NCBI RefSeq assembly: GCF_008364825.1
Contig: NZ_VTTO01000007.1
Span: 62,001 to 126,000 of the forward strand
From: Azospirillum sp. B21
GTDB lineage: Bacteria > Pseudomonadota > Alphaproteobacteria > Azospirillales > Azospirillaceae
DNA: 64,000 bases
Reading direction: 5' to 3'
Part shown: piece by piece, positions 9,764-17,601 of the stretch
How the letters are laid out: each line of letters starts with the position of its first letter
How positions within the stretch are numbered: position 1 is the stretch's first letter
The notes under the pieces: generated by a model
The model's input: the letters and a program-made list of their open reading frames with translations, nothing else
Database searches by the model: none
Told to the model about the DNA's origin: nothing
Translations under genes and position numbers: made by a program

Positions 9764-10183
9764 ATGCGCACAATCGGCGCAATCCTGGCCCTGAGCGCCG
9801 TCGGATTGACCATGGCGGCCGCATCCGCCGGTGCCGGGGAACTGAAGTATCGGCCGGTCAACCCCTCATTCGGGGGGGATCCCTTCAACAGCAGCCATTT
9901 GCTGGGCATCGCCAACGCGATCAACAAGTTCGAGGATCCAAAATCCTCGACGACGAGTTCGGCGACCGACGCGACCGACTCCTTCGCCAACACGATCCAG
10001 GCAAGCGTGCTGAGCCGGGTCGCCAGCCAGATCGCCGACCAGATTTACGGCGAGAACGCCAAGACGAGCGGAACAGCCTCCGTCGGGGGAACCACGCTGC
10101 AGTGGGTCCAGGTGAACGGCCAGATCAAACTTACGCTCAACAACGGCAAGAGCACTCAGATCATCGAGCTGCCGGCCTACTGA
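9764..10183 (+). CDS. csgF: Curli assembly protein CsgF
   Basis: 139 residues with a cleavable signal peptide (MRTIGAILALSAVGLTMAAASAGA). The mature start carries the CsgF hallmark GELKYRPVNPSFGGDPFNS, the segment that inserts in the CsgG pore to form its second constriction. The C-terminus has VNGQIKLTLNNGKSTQIIELP, typical of the family. CsgF anchors the nucleator curlin at the cell surface. A GGGAG ribosome site precedes the ATG. It starts the csgF-csgG-curlin-curlin cluster. Confidence 0.93.
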   Translation: MRTIGAILALSAVGLTMAAASAGAGELKYRPVNPSFGGDPFNSSHLLGIANAINKFEDPKSSTTSSATDATDSFANTIQASVLSRVASQIADQIYGENAKTSGTASVGGTTLQWVQVNGQIKLTLNNGKSTQIIELPAY

Positions 10184-10270
10184 GCGCAGTTCCACCGCGA
10201 TAGCCCGGGCGAAGGCCGGTGAAAAGCCGGATGAGACCCGCCGCGTCCTTCGCACGAAGGGATCAGCATC

Positions 10271-11356
10271 ATGTCGATCTTGATCGCATCTCCCCGCCAT
10301 GCACTGGCGCTGGCCATCGGCGTGCTTTCCCTGTCGGCCTGCGCGTCGACCCGTCCGGAGACCGCCTTGTCCGAGAAGCCGCTGCCCGAGCAGAAGTCGC
10401 AGACCCTCGACACGCTCCAGACGCTGCCGCCGCCGACTCGCCCGCTGACGGTCGCGGTCTACAGCTTCACCGACCAGACCGGGCAGAACAAGCCGAACGA
10501 CAGCTTTTCCGAATACTCGCGCGCCGTCACCCAGGGCGGGAATTCCGTGCTGATCAACGCGCTGAAGCGGACCGGCAACAAAAGCTGGTTCAAGGTGGTG
10601 GAGCGCAGCTCGCTGCCGCAGCTCCTACAGGAACGGCAGATCATCCGCCAGACCCGACAGGCCTACGCCGGCGACAATCTGCCCCCGCTGCCGCCGCTGC
10701 TCTACGCCGGCCTGCTGATCGACGGCGGCATCATCGGCTACGACTCCAACACGCTGACGGGCGGCTTCGGCGCCCGCTTCCTGGGTGTCGGCGGCGACGT
10801 AAAATACCGGCGCGACACGGTTACCGTCTACATCCGGGCCGTCTCCGTGCAGACCGGTGAGGTGCTGAAGTCCGTCAACACCAGCAAGACGATCTATTCC
10901 GCCGCCCTGAACGGCAGCGCCTTCCGCTACATCGGGTTCAAGGACCTGCTGGAAATCGAAACCGGCGTCACCACCAACGAGCCTGCCACCCTGGCGGTCA
11001 AGCAAGCCATCGAGAAGGCGGTGCACGACCTGGTGCTGGAGGGTGTCATCGACGGCTACTGGAGCTTCCTCGATCCCGGCGCGGCGTCCAGGCTGGTGCC
11101 GAAGTATCTGCAGGAACGCGACGGCGCGTACAACGTCACCGTGCTGCACGGGCCCGATGCCATGGCAGATCCATCCTCGGCCACGCCGGTCTCGGTCCCG
11201 CCGCCGCCCGCGCAGACGCCGACGCCGGGCGCCGGAGCCGACGAGCAGAAGGTCGCCCCGATGCCGCCGGAGCAGCCCGCACAGAGTTCAGGACCGACCT
11301 ACGTTCTTCCCGGCGATCGCAGCCGCAGCCCGATCCCCCCATCCATCCAGAGGTGA
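10271..11356 (+). CDS. csgG: Curli secretion channel lipoprotein CsgG with proline-rich tail
   Basis: 361 residues. A lipobox (LSLSAC, Cys near 25) marks it as an outer-membrane lipoprotein. Family features include LTVAVYSFTDQTGQ, NSVLINALKRTGNKSWFKVVER, GGIIGYDSNTLTGGFGARFLG (first pore strand region) and VTVYIRAVSVQTGEVLKSV. CsgG forms the ungated nonameric channel through which curlins leave the periplasm. E. coli CsgG has 277 residues; this protein has about 60 extra C-terminal residues rich in Pro, Ala and Gln after HGPDAMADPSS, of unknown use. An intrinsic terminator follows. Confidence 0.93.
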   Translation: MSILIASPRHALALAIGVLSLSACASTRPETALSEKPLPEQKSQTLDTLQTLPPPTRPLTVAVYSFTDQTGQNKPNDSFSEYSRAVTQGGNSVLINALKRTGNKSWFKVVERSSLPQLLQERQIIRQTRQAYAGDNLPPLPPLLYAGLLIDGGIIGYDSNTLTGGFGARFLGVGGDVKYRRDTVTVYIRAVSVQTGEVLKSVNTSKTIYSAALNGSAFRYIGFKDLLEIETGVTTNEPATLAVKQAIEKAVHDLVLEGVIDGYWSFLDPGAASRLVPKYLQERDGAYNVTVLHGPDAMADPSSATPVSVPPPPAQTPTPGAGADEQKVAPMPPEQPAQSSGPTYVLPGDRSRSPIPPSIQR

Positions 11357-11367
11357 CCGGGCCATCA

Positions 11368-11395
11368 GCGATCGGGCGCGATCGCCGGGCTTTTT
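11368..11395 (+). terminator. Intrinsic terminator after csgG
   Basis: Stem with 7-base arms GCGATCG (11368-11374) and CGATCGC (11379-11385), loop GGCG, then CGGGC and TTTTT at 11391-11395. It should separate the csgFG transcript from the curlin transcript, so fibre subunits can be made at a higher level than the export machinery. Confidence 0.6.
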
Positions 11396-11545
11396 ACCGC
11401 CCGCCATAGCCCGATCCGAAGCATTCGTCTCGAAGTGATTCGTTAGCCCATTGAAGACCTGACCGGTGGATCGACGGCATTGGGCGCCGCCCGCAAAAGC
11501 GGACCCCGGTTCGCCTCCCCTCAACACCAACATGAGGTATACGCC

Positions 11546-12145
11546 ATGAAACGCGTCCTTTTCGCCTCCGTCGCCATGATCGCGTCGATGACCGCCGGCC
11601 TGGCTCTGGCCGACAGCAGCAAGCCCGGTTGGCCGCCGGTGCCGGTGAACGGCGGCAACGCCGCCTACATCGACCAGATCGGCGACCTGAACAGCAACGC
11701 CCAGACCCAGTACGGCAAGTCCAACCTGTCCGACAACTGGCAGAAGGGCAACCGCAACGCGGTGGTCACCTACCAGGACGGCACGGCCAACCGGGCCTTC
11801 GTGAACCAGAACGGCGACCGCAACTACGCCAACCAGCTTCAGGACGGCACGGCCAACCTGGCCAAGGTCGACCAATCCGACGCCGGCAACACGGCCCATC
11901 AGAAGCAGTTCGGCACCGACAACGAGGCCAGCATCGTCCAGTCGGGCTTCGACGGCCACTTCGGCTGGGGTCCGGTGAACGCCGGCAACTTCGCCTCCCA
12001 GTATCAGGACGGCGTCATGAACGAGGCCGCCATCGCCCAGAAGGGCATGGTGAACACCGCCTACCAGACCCAGATGAGCAACGGCAATCTGGCGATCGCG
12101 AACCAGACCGGTGTGTCGAACTACAGCACCCAGACCCAGCGGTGA
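11546..12145 (+). CDS. Curlin subunit, CsgA-like
   Basis: 199 residues, signal peptide to about residue 22 (LALA/DSS). The mature protein consists of curlin repeats of the form QxGxxNxAxxxQxG, such as TQYGKSNLS, QDGTANRAFVNQNGDRN and QKGMVNTAYQTQM. These form strand-turn-strand rungs of an amyloid beta-solenoid in this family. It shares AYIDQI right after the signal peptide with the next gene. Glutamine and asparagine ladders are intact through most of the length. GAGG precedes the ATG at 11546. It is likely the major fibre subunit, since the other curlin has a CsgB-like basic C-terminus. Confidence 0.85.
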   Translation: MKRVLFASVAMIASMTAGLALADSSKPGWPPVPVNGGNAAYIDQIGDLNSNAQTQYGKSNLSDNWQKGNRNAVVTYQDGTANRAFVNQNGDRNYANQLQDGTANLAKVDQSDAGNTAHQKQFGTDNEASIVQSGFDGHFGWGPVNAGNFASQYQDGVMNEAAIAQKGMVNTAYQTQMSNGNLAIANQTGVSNYSTQTQR

Positions 12146-12170
12146 TCCGCGGGTCCGAGGCCGGGGTCGA

Positions 12171-12193
12171 CGGGAGGGTCCCCGCCCCTCCCG
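12171..12193. terminator. Hairpin between the two curlin genes
   Basis: Arms CGGGAGGG (12171-12178) and CCCTCCCG (12186-12193) with a 7-base loop. There is no T-run, so it is more likely a stabiliser or partial attenuator than a full stop. It lies in the 130-base gap between the curlin genes. Confidence 0.4.
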
Positions 12194-12275
12194 CCGATCC
12201 GCCGGCGCAAGCGCCCAGCTCCGGTGCAGACCGTCGGGCTGGGCGCGCGTTTTCTTCCGTACGGGAGGAAAGGCC

Positions 12276-12980
12276 ATGTCTCACACCATCGGGTTCCGCG
12301 ATGTCAGACCCGGATTGATCACGACCATCGCGCTGATCGCCTGTGCGTTCGCCATCGCACCGGCCCAAGCCGGCGGCAGCGTCGCCTACATCGACCAGAT
12401 AGACGCTTCTCTCATCCACGCGTCCGGAGGCAACCGGGCGGCCGTGCTCCAGTCCGGCTTCGGCAACCGGGCGACTCAGACGCAGGTCGGCGAGAACTCC
12501 GCCGCCATCCTGCAGGCCGGTTCGGACAATCTGCTGATCCAGGATCAGGTCGGATCGGGGAACTGGGCACGCGCCATTCAGGCGGGAGCGGCCAATGTCG
12601 GCCTGCAACTCCAGGCCGGAGCCGCGAACGTCACCGAGCTGTCGCAGAAGGGGCAAGGCAACAACGCCGCCCAGAGCCAGTCAGGAACGGCGAACCGCGC
12701 CGTCGCCTATCAAAGCGGAGCGCGCAACTCCCTGACGCAGGTCCAGGACGGCATCGACAACCTGTCCGTCGTGGCCCAGAGCGGCCAGGACAACAGCGCG
12801 CAAACCACCCAGGTGGGGGCCAGAAACAAATCCGTCGTCGAACAGACCGGCGGCGAGAGCATCGACCTCGTCCAGCGCGGCTCCAACCTTACGTTCGACA
12901 GCCAGAGCATCGTGATGGCCAACGGCGTGAAAGTTACCCAGACGGGCGTCGGCGCCACCATCAAGATCATCACGCGGTAG
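12276..12980 (+). CDS. Curlin subunit, probable CsgB-like nucleator
   Basis: 234 residues from ATG 12276, which follows a strong GGGAGGAAAG ribosome site. The signal peptide ends near AQA/GGS. The mature part starts GGSVAYIDQI and carries roughly ten QxGxxNxA repeats (e.g. LQSGFGNRATQTQVGENS, YQSGARNSLTQVQDGIDN). The last 30 residues leave the pattern and end with a basic tail (GATIKIITR), as CsgB nucleators do. I therefore infer that this one nucleates fibres of the upstream curlin. The role assignment rests only on that tail. Confidence 0.8.
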   Translation: MSHTIGFRDVRPGLITTIALIACAFAIAPAQAGGSVAYIDQIDASLIHASGGNRAAVLQSGFGNRATQTQVGENSAAILQAGSDNLLIQDQVGSGNWARAIQAGAANVGLQLQAGAANVTELSQKGQGNNAAQSQSGTANRAVAYQSGARNSLTQVQDGIDNLSVVAQSGQDNSAQTTQVGARNKSVVEQTGGESIDLVQRGSNLTFDSQSIVMANGVKVTQTGVGATIKIITR

Positions 12981-12987
12981 GTGGGCC

Positions 12988-13599
12988 ATGCGCGGCAGCC
13001 CCATGCTCGCGGCCACCGCCGTGGTCCTGCTGGGTTCCCTCATTGGAATTGCTGGACCAATTTGGGCCGGCACCTGCCAATGCCGGAGCGATCCGATGGC
13101 CGGAAACCGATCATATGTCTTCCAAAACGGCCCGCCGGGCATCTGCGCCGTCGCACAGGACCGCGGCTTCTGCGCCCAAGCGCAGATCCAGTGGCCGGTC
13201 CGGTCGCCAGTCCCCGGCCGTTCCGATCATGGCGGTCCTGCCGCGGCCCTGCGGCGGTTCGGCGCCAGCCTCGCGCTCGATGACGCGCTGGACCTGGCGG
13301 CGAAGACCCCGCCGGAACGGTGGGAGGCCAACCAGGCGCCGGACATCATCGCGGCAATCCTGGCGAACGTCCTCTGGGCCCGGCCGGATGACCTGGGCGA
13401 GGTCTATGGCGCGCTTCGGGAACAGGCCGTCACCGTCCAAGCGCTGCTGGCCTCGACCGGCACGCCGAAGGCGGTGGAGCTAGGAACCTACCACGCCGTC
13501 GTTGGCTACGGCTGCATCGAACTGAAGCGGGGCACGTTCCGGGCTTTTGCCCGAACGCCCTTCGCGGATGAAGGCGCCTGCTCGCCCCGTCCCGAATAA
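12988..13599 (+). CDS. Secreted protein of unknown function in the curli locus
   Basis: 203 residues starting 7 bases after the curlin stop, so probably co-transcribed. An N-terminal signal peptide (MLAATAVVLLGSLIGIAGPIWAG) is followed by a Cys-rich start (TCQC, GICAVAQDRGFCAQ) that could form disulfides in the periplasm. A mainly helical region follows with LALDDALDLAAKTPPE and DIIAAILANVLWARPDDLGEVY, and a last pair of Cys near GYGCIELK and GACSPRPE. I do not recognise the family, and it does not look like CsgC, CsgE or CsgH. Position and secretion suggest a role in curli assembly or coating; this is inference. Confidence 0.7.
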   Translation: MRGSPMLAATAVVLLGSLIGIAGPIWAGTCQCRSDPMAGNRSYVFQNGPPGICAVAQDRGFCAQAQIQWPVRSPVPGRSDHGGPAAALRRFGASLALDDALDLAAKTPPERWEANQAPDIIAAILANVLWARPDDLGEVYGALREQAVTVQALLASTGTPKAVELGTYHAVVGYGCIELKRGTFRAFARTPFADEGACSPRPE

Positions 13600-13946
13600 G
13601 CGGTCGGCGTCAGGACAGTGCCGCCCTGCTCCCCGGCGCGTAGTTGGCGTCACCATCCGATTGCATGAGGTCGCACTGATTGAATAAACGTACATTAATC
13701 GCGACAAACAATAATGGCAATGTAAACTTATCGCAAGATGATCGGAATGGCTGCAATACGAAGTCGTTGTCTTTCTGCCTTAAGATCTACCGCTCGACAT
13801 GAATCCCTATCAATAGTCAACCCTTCATTGCGCCTTAACTGGTAACCTTTGGTTGACTTTTCCGTAAAAATAGAAACAATCTCCCCTTATCAGCCTGCAC
13901 CGATCGATCTTGGACGATCCCACGCCGTGGGCGCAAACGCAGGGGC
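13600..13946. other. A/T-rich promoter region of the first CsgD-like gene
   Basis: About 350 bases with no gene, markedly A/T-rich from 13660 to 13890 against a 68-70% GC background. It contains the candidate promoter listed separately and a GGTAACC palindrome at about 13841. Long low-GC regulatory regions are typical of csgD-type genes with many upstream binding sites. Confidence 0.5.
13853..13880 (+). promoter_or_regulatory. Candidate housekeeping promoter
   Basis: TTGACT at 13853-13858 and AACAAT at 13875-13880 with 16-base spacing; five of six and four of six matches to -35 and -10 consensus. It would start transcription near 13887, 60 bases before the regulator gene. Confidence 0.35.
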
Positions 13947-14672
13947 ATGACCGTGTCCAATCCCTCCTTAGGGCTTGTCGCCGAAGGCCAAATCTACCGC
14001 GAAGGGATAAAGGCTCTTCTGAGAGAGCATTTCCCTCTGATCCTGGAAGCCGAACACGCCGACGACACGGCGCGATGGAGCGTCGAACCGGACCTCGTCG
14101 TCATCGACGCCGCGGATGGCGGCGATGATTGCGTCCACACCGCGCTGACCAACCGGTTCCGCAACGTCCGCATCGTCTACATGTTGCGGCACGCGTCGCA
14201 TGACCACGCGGTCGCCCTCATTCGGAACGGTGCGCACGGCGTCCTTGGACCCGACCTGACGCCCGAGGTCCTGGTCCTTTACCTGCGCCTCGTCCTGGCC
14301 GGGCAGACCGCCATTCCGGATTTTGCCCTCTCGTTCAACCCGGCGGAGCACCAGTCCCCCAGGATCCTGGGGGATGACGTCCAGGTTCCGATCACGATGC
14401 GGGAACGGCAAATTCTCGAAGAACTCGCCAACGGCCGCGGGAACAAGTCAATCGCCCGCATGCTCGGCATCAGCGAGCAGACCGTGAAGTTCTACGTGAA
14501 GTGCGTCATGCGCAAGTTGAAGGTCGCCAACCGGACACAGGCCGCCATTTGGGCCCTGAGCCACGGCGACCACGCGGCTTCGCACGACTTGACCGCCGGC
14601 ACGGCGCCGCAAGACGACGAGCACGACGATGCCCACGCGCTTGAACCGGTGCCAAACCCCGTGACGCACTGA
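13947..14672 (+). CDS. LuxR/NarL-type regulator with degenerate receiver, CsgD-like (copy 1)
   Basis: 241 residues. The N-terminal domain has the receiver outline but not its chemistry. The acidic pair of DDHP is replaced by AE (LVAEGQIYREG), and the conserved Lys region reads GVLGPDLTPEV instead of GYLLKD. An Asp is still present in LVVIDAADGG. The LuxR helix-turn-helix is intact (ITMRERQILEELANG, KSIARMLGISEQTVKFYVK). This resembles CsgD, which acts without classical phosphorylation. Its place next to the curlins suggests it controls them; the target is inferred. An acidic tail (DDEHDDAHALEP) follows the DNA-binding domain. Confidence 0.85.
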   Translation: MTVSNPSLGLVAEGQIYREGIKALLREHFPLILEAEHADDTARWSVEPDLVVIDAADGGDDCVHTALTNRFRNVRIVYMLRHASHDHAVALIRNGAHGVLGPDLTPEVLVLYLRLVLAGQTAIPDFALSFNPAEHQSPRILGDDVQVPITMRERQILEELANGRGNKSIARMLGISEQTVKFYVKCVMRKLKVANRTQAAIWALSHGDHAASHDLTAGTAPQDDEHDDAHALEPVPNPVTH

Positions 14673-15157
14673 GACGGACCGCTTCCGCCGCGGTTCCTTG
14701 CGCCATCAGGACAGGCACCTCGATGTCCGGCCTTTATGTCGGGCATCACCATATCGGCAAACAGACCAGTGGAGCCACAGTCGGCACCTGAAGCAATCGG
14801 GTCTCTTTAGAGTCATATTCCCTGATAAGAAGAAGGAGCACTTCCGCGCCTCCCTTGTCAAAGGACGTATGCGGCGCGGTAAGGACTCTCGTTTCATTCG
14901 AAAAAACCCATTCGCTAAAGCAAGATTCTTTGCTTTCCTCTTGATTTTCGGTCGGAATTCCCGCAATTTTTATATGCGAACGGCAAGGTCCAGGCAGTTG
15001 CCTCGCCTTGAAGCGCCCGGTTGCTTCTGCTATCGCGATTTCCCTCCGTCTCGCCCTGGTCGTCGCAACCAGAGCATGTGCACGTCGCGTTTCCGGCGCT
15101 TCTTCGCCAGAGTCTTGTCCGTTTCTCGCGATCGTTCATCACTGCGCAGGTGTTGCC
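14673..15157. other. Intergenic region between the two CsgD-like genes
   Basis: 485 bases without a supported gene, A/T-rich from about 14810 to 14980. A small hairpin (AAAGCAA 14917-14923, TTGCTTT 14930-14936) is present and may be a weak terminator or operator. The region has the look of a second independent promoter region rather than a co-transcribed spacer. Confidence 0.4.
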
Positions 15158-15850
15158 ATGGCTGACGTGATCACTGGCCTTCTTGCGGAGAGCCAGTTGT
15201 ATCGGAGGGGTGTCAAAGCCCTCCTGGCAGATCGGTTCACCGTGGATTTCGAGGCGGCCAGGATTTCCGATGCGGCCCGGTGGCCCGAAGAGCCCCATCT
15301 GATCCTCGTAGACGACGCCGACGGCCAGGAACAGCCGATCTGCACGGCGCTTCTCCGCCGCTTCCCGGCCGCCAAACTGGTGTTCCTGCTGCGGCGGAGC
15401 GCCCCGGAGCAGGCGATCGACATCATACGGCATGGCGCGCACGGCGTTCTCGGCCCGCAACTCTCCGCCGAGGCGCTGGTGCTGTCCCTTCGGCTGGTGC
15501 TGTTGGGGCAGGTGCTGGTTCCAAGCTTCGTCATGGACCTCGTGCACGACACGCACGTGATCGCGCCGCCGTCCCCGGACGAGCTTGAGGCCACGATCAC
15601 CCCGCGGGAGGCCCAAGTCCTGGAGATGATCGTCCGCGGCCACAGCAACAAGCGGATCGGCCTCGATCTGCGGCTGAAGGAAACAACCGTGAAGTTCTAC
15701 GTCAAGAACGTCATGCGCAAGCTGAAGGTTACCAACCGGACGCAGATCGCGGTCTGGGCGATGACGCATGGCTGCCCGCCGGACCTTGCGGCGTCGGACG
15801 TCCCCACCCTCACCGCGGCCAATGTCCGGCATCTGGAAGCGATCCACTGA
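15158..15850 (+). CDS. LuxR/NarL-type regulator with degenerate receiver, CsgD-like (copy 2)
   Basis: 230 residues from ATG 15158 (MADVITGLLAESQLYRRG). Clearly a paralogue of the previous regulator: GLLAESQLYRRGVKALL matches GLVAEGQIYREGIKALL, and both end in FYVKxVMRKLKVxNRTQ. The receiver again has AE in place of the acidic pair and GVLGPQLSAEA in place of the Lys motif. The helix-turn-helix is complete (ITPREAQVLEMIVRG). The frame is open upstream to 15008, but that extension matches nothing in copy 1. Tandem duplication with separate upstream regions suggests divided control of curli. Confidence 0.84.
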   Translation: MADVITGLLAESQLYRRGVKALLADRFTVDFEAARISDAARWPEEPHLILVDDADGQEQPICTALLRRFPAAKLVFLLRRSAPEQAIDIIRHGAHGVLGPQLSAEALVLSLRLVLLGQVLVPSFVMDLVHDTHVIAPPSPDELEATITPREAQVLEMIVRGHSNKRIGLDLRLKETTVKFYVKNVMRKLKVTNRTQIAVWAMTHGCPPDLAASDVPTLTAANVRHLEAIH

Positions 15851-15876
15851 GCGCCCCGCAACGCCCAAATCCACGC

Positions 15877-16104
15877 GGCGATGCCCTCCGCGCGGAGGGC
15901 GGCATCCACGCGCGGGCTGCCATAGCGGCCATGGTGGCGACCATGGACCCGTCGGACCTCGGCCAGAAGCTGTCGGTTGGCGGCGACCCGGTTGCATTCC
16001 GGCCACTCGCGCCACGCATAGCAACCGCTGGCGGACACCCCGAGCACCCTGCATATGAGCCGGACCGGGAACTCGTCCCGGTGGGCGACGTGTGTCCGCA
16101 AGGT
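15877..16104 (-). pseudogene. IS3-family transposase (OrfB) fragment
   Basis: A translated stretch of about 75 residues matches the N-terminal helix-hairpin region of IS3-type OrfB: RDEFPVRLICRVLGVSASGC, YAWREWP and HHGRYGSPRVDAALRAEG. The match ends abruptly at RAEGIA and the frame then runs antisense into the regulator gene. The DDE catalytic domain is absent and no terminal inverted repeats are seen, so this is a dead scar of an old insertion just behind the curli regulators. Confidence 0.75.
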
Positions 16105-16132
16105 GGCATGACGGGAGTCAGCCAACTGCTGC

Positions 16133-16240
16133 AGCCCCCTCCCCCGCCCAGTTCTCGCACAAAGCTTTGCTTTGTGCTGACGCGGCAGGCGGACCGAAGG
16201 TCCGCTGGGAGCGATAGAGGGATGGGGTGGGGGCAATTGC
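16133..16240. repeat. Palindromic intergenic repeat (copy 1)
   Basis: A structured block with two internal hairpins: GCACAAAGC (16157-16165) with GCTTTGTGC (16169-16177), and GCGGACC (16189-16195) with GGTCCGC (16199-16205). It is flanked by outer C-rich and G-rich arms. Its right end GGGGTGGGGGCAATTG (16224-16239) is the exact reverse complement of 16 bases at 38713-38728 in the second copy. Confidence 0.6.
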
Positions 16241-16341
16241 TAGGCATCATTGGCTCCAAATGAGGCAATTGCCTGCAGCTGCCGCTCAATTAGCCAGCAT
16301 CCGGATATAGCCATTCACCCTTAGAAAGATTTAAAATCCAA

Positions 16342-16353
16342 TCAACTAGTTGA
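16342..16353. promoter_or_regulatory. 12-base palindrome, candidate operator of the ABC/amidase cluster
   Basis: TCAACTAGTTGA is a perfect palindrome in an A/T-rich stretch about 85 bases before the ABC ATPase gene. It overlaps a TTGACA hexamer at 16350-16355 that could be a -35 box, though no good -10 follows. Binding by the GntR regulator at the end of the cluster is a reasonable guess only. Confidence 0.4.
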
Positions 16354-16435
16354 CAAAAAACAATAAGTCCGAAAACGGCATGCGCTTTGCTATCTAACGA
16401 TCTGCAATGTGCAACGCGAAACGGACGGTACAGCC

Positions 16436-17554
16436 ATGGTCGGAGCCTCGCAAAGCAGCCAGTCGGCCCAGCGTGGGCAGACGCTTCTTCTCGACGGGAT
16501 CACCCAGCGCTACGGCAACACGCTGGCCGTCGACGACGTGACGCTCGACATCAAGGGCGGCGAGCTGGTGGCCCTGCTCGGGCCGTCGGGTTGCGGCAAG
16601 ACGACCCTGCTGCGGATCATCGCCGGCTTCATGGCCCAGACGAAGGGCCACGTCATCGTCGGCGGCGAGGCCATTGACGGGCTGCCGCCCAACCGCCGCT
16701 CCGTCGGCATCGTCTTCCAGAACTACGCGCTGTTCCCGCACATGACGGTGGCGGAGAACGTCGCCTATGGGCTGGACGCCCGCGGCGTCGACGGCGCCAC
16801 CCAGCGCAGCGAGGCCCAGCGCATGCTGGATCTGGTGAAGCTGGGCCATCTCGGCGACCGCATGCCGCGCCAGCTGTCCGGCGGGCAGCAGCAGCGCGTC
16901 GCCCTGGCCCGCGCGCTGGCGGTAAACCCGTCGATCCTGCTGCTGGACGAGCCCTTCGCCGCGCTGGACAAGAACCTGCGCCTGGACATGCAGATCGAGG
17001 TGAAGCGCATCCAGCGCCTGTCCGGCATCACCACCATCCTGGTCACACACGACCAGGAAGAGGCGCTGTCGATGGCCGACCGCGTCGCGGTGCTGAGCCA
17101 GGGCCGGCTGGAGCAGTTCTCCCCGCCGACCGAGATCTACGACGCGCCGGACAGCCTGTTCGTCAACACCTTCGTCGGCTCCGCCAACCTGCTGGGCGGC
17201 GTTCTGCTCGATGCCGACCGCAGCGGCGGCACGGTGCAGCTGGATGCCGGCGGCACCATCGAGACGCGCGCGCCCAAGGGCGAGGTCCGCCCCGGCGGCC
17301 GCGTAACCGTCTGCCTGCGGCCGGAGCATCTGCGCGTCGATCCGGCGGCGGACGGCGCCGACACGCTGAACGGCGTGGTGGAGATGGGGCTGCCGCTGGG
17401 CGCCACGGTCGTGCACGAGGTGCGCGTCGCCGACGGATCCGCCGTGAAGGTGTCCGAACCGCGCATCGACCGCGCCGCCCTGTTCGCCCCCGGCACGCCG
17501 GTGCGCCTCGCCCCGGTCGCGCCCCGCCTCGCCTCGGTCTTCGCCGCGGCCTGA
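16436..17554 (+). CDS. ABC transporter ATP-binding protein, spermidine/putrescine (PotA) type
   Basis: 372 residues from ATG 16436; a GTG at 16409 is possible but has no better ribosome site. The nucleotide-binding domain shows Walker A GPSGCGKT, signature LSGGQQQR and Walker B ILLLDEPFAALD. A TOBE domain of about 120 residues (VCLRPEHLRVDP) closes the protein, as in PotA/FbpC-type importers. It powers the permeases encoded at 18705 and 19579. First gene of a five-part import and hydrolysis cluster. Confidence 0.9.
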   Translation: MVGASQSSQSAQRGQTLLLDGITQRYGNTLAVDDVTLDIKGGELVALLGPSGCGKTTLLRIIAGFMAQTKGHVIVGGEAIDGLPPNRRSVGIVFQNYALFPHMTVAENVAYGLDARGVDGATQRSEAQRMLDLVKLGHLGDRMPRQLSGGQQQRVALARALAVNPSILLLDEPFAALDKNLRLDMQIEVKRIQRLSGITTILVTHDQEEALSMADRVAVLSQGRLEQFSPPTEIYDAPDSLFVNTFVGSANLLGGVLLDADRSGGTVQLDAGGTIETRAPKGEVRPGGRVTVCLRPEHLRVDPAADGADTLNGVVEMGLPLGATVVHEVRVADGSAVKVSEPRIDRAALFAPGTPVRLAPVAPRLASVFAAA

Positions 17555-17601
17555 CCCATTCCTCCCCCGCTTCTTCCTCCCCCACCCGACAGGAGTGATC
17601 C

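Noticed and set aside
15877-16104. Functional insertion sequence
   Set aside because: Only an N-terminal OrfB fragment remains; no DDE domain, OrfA or terminal repeats.
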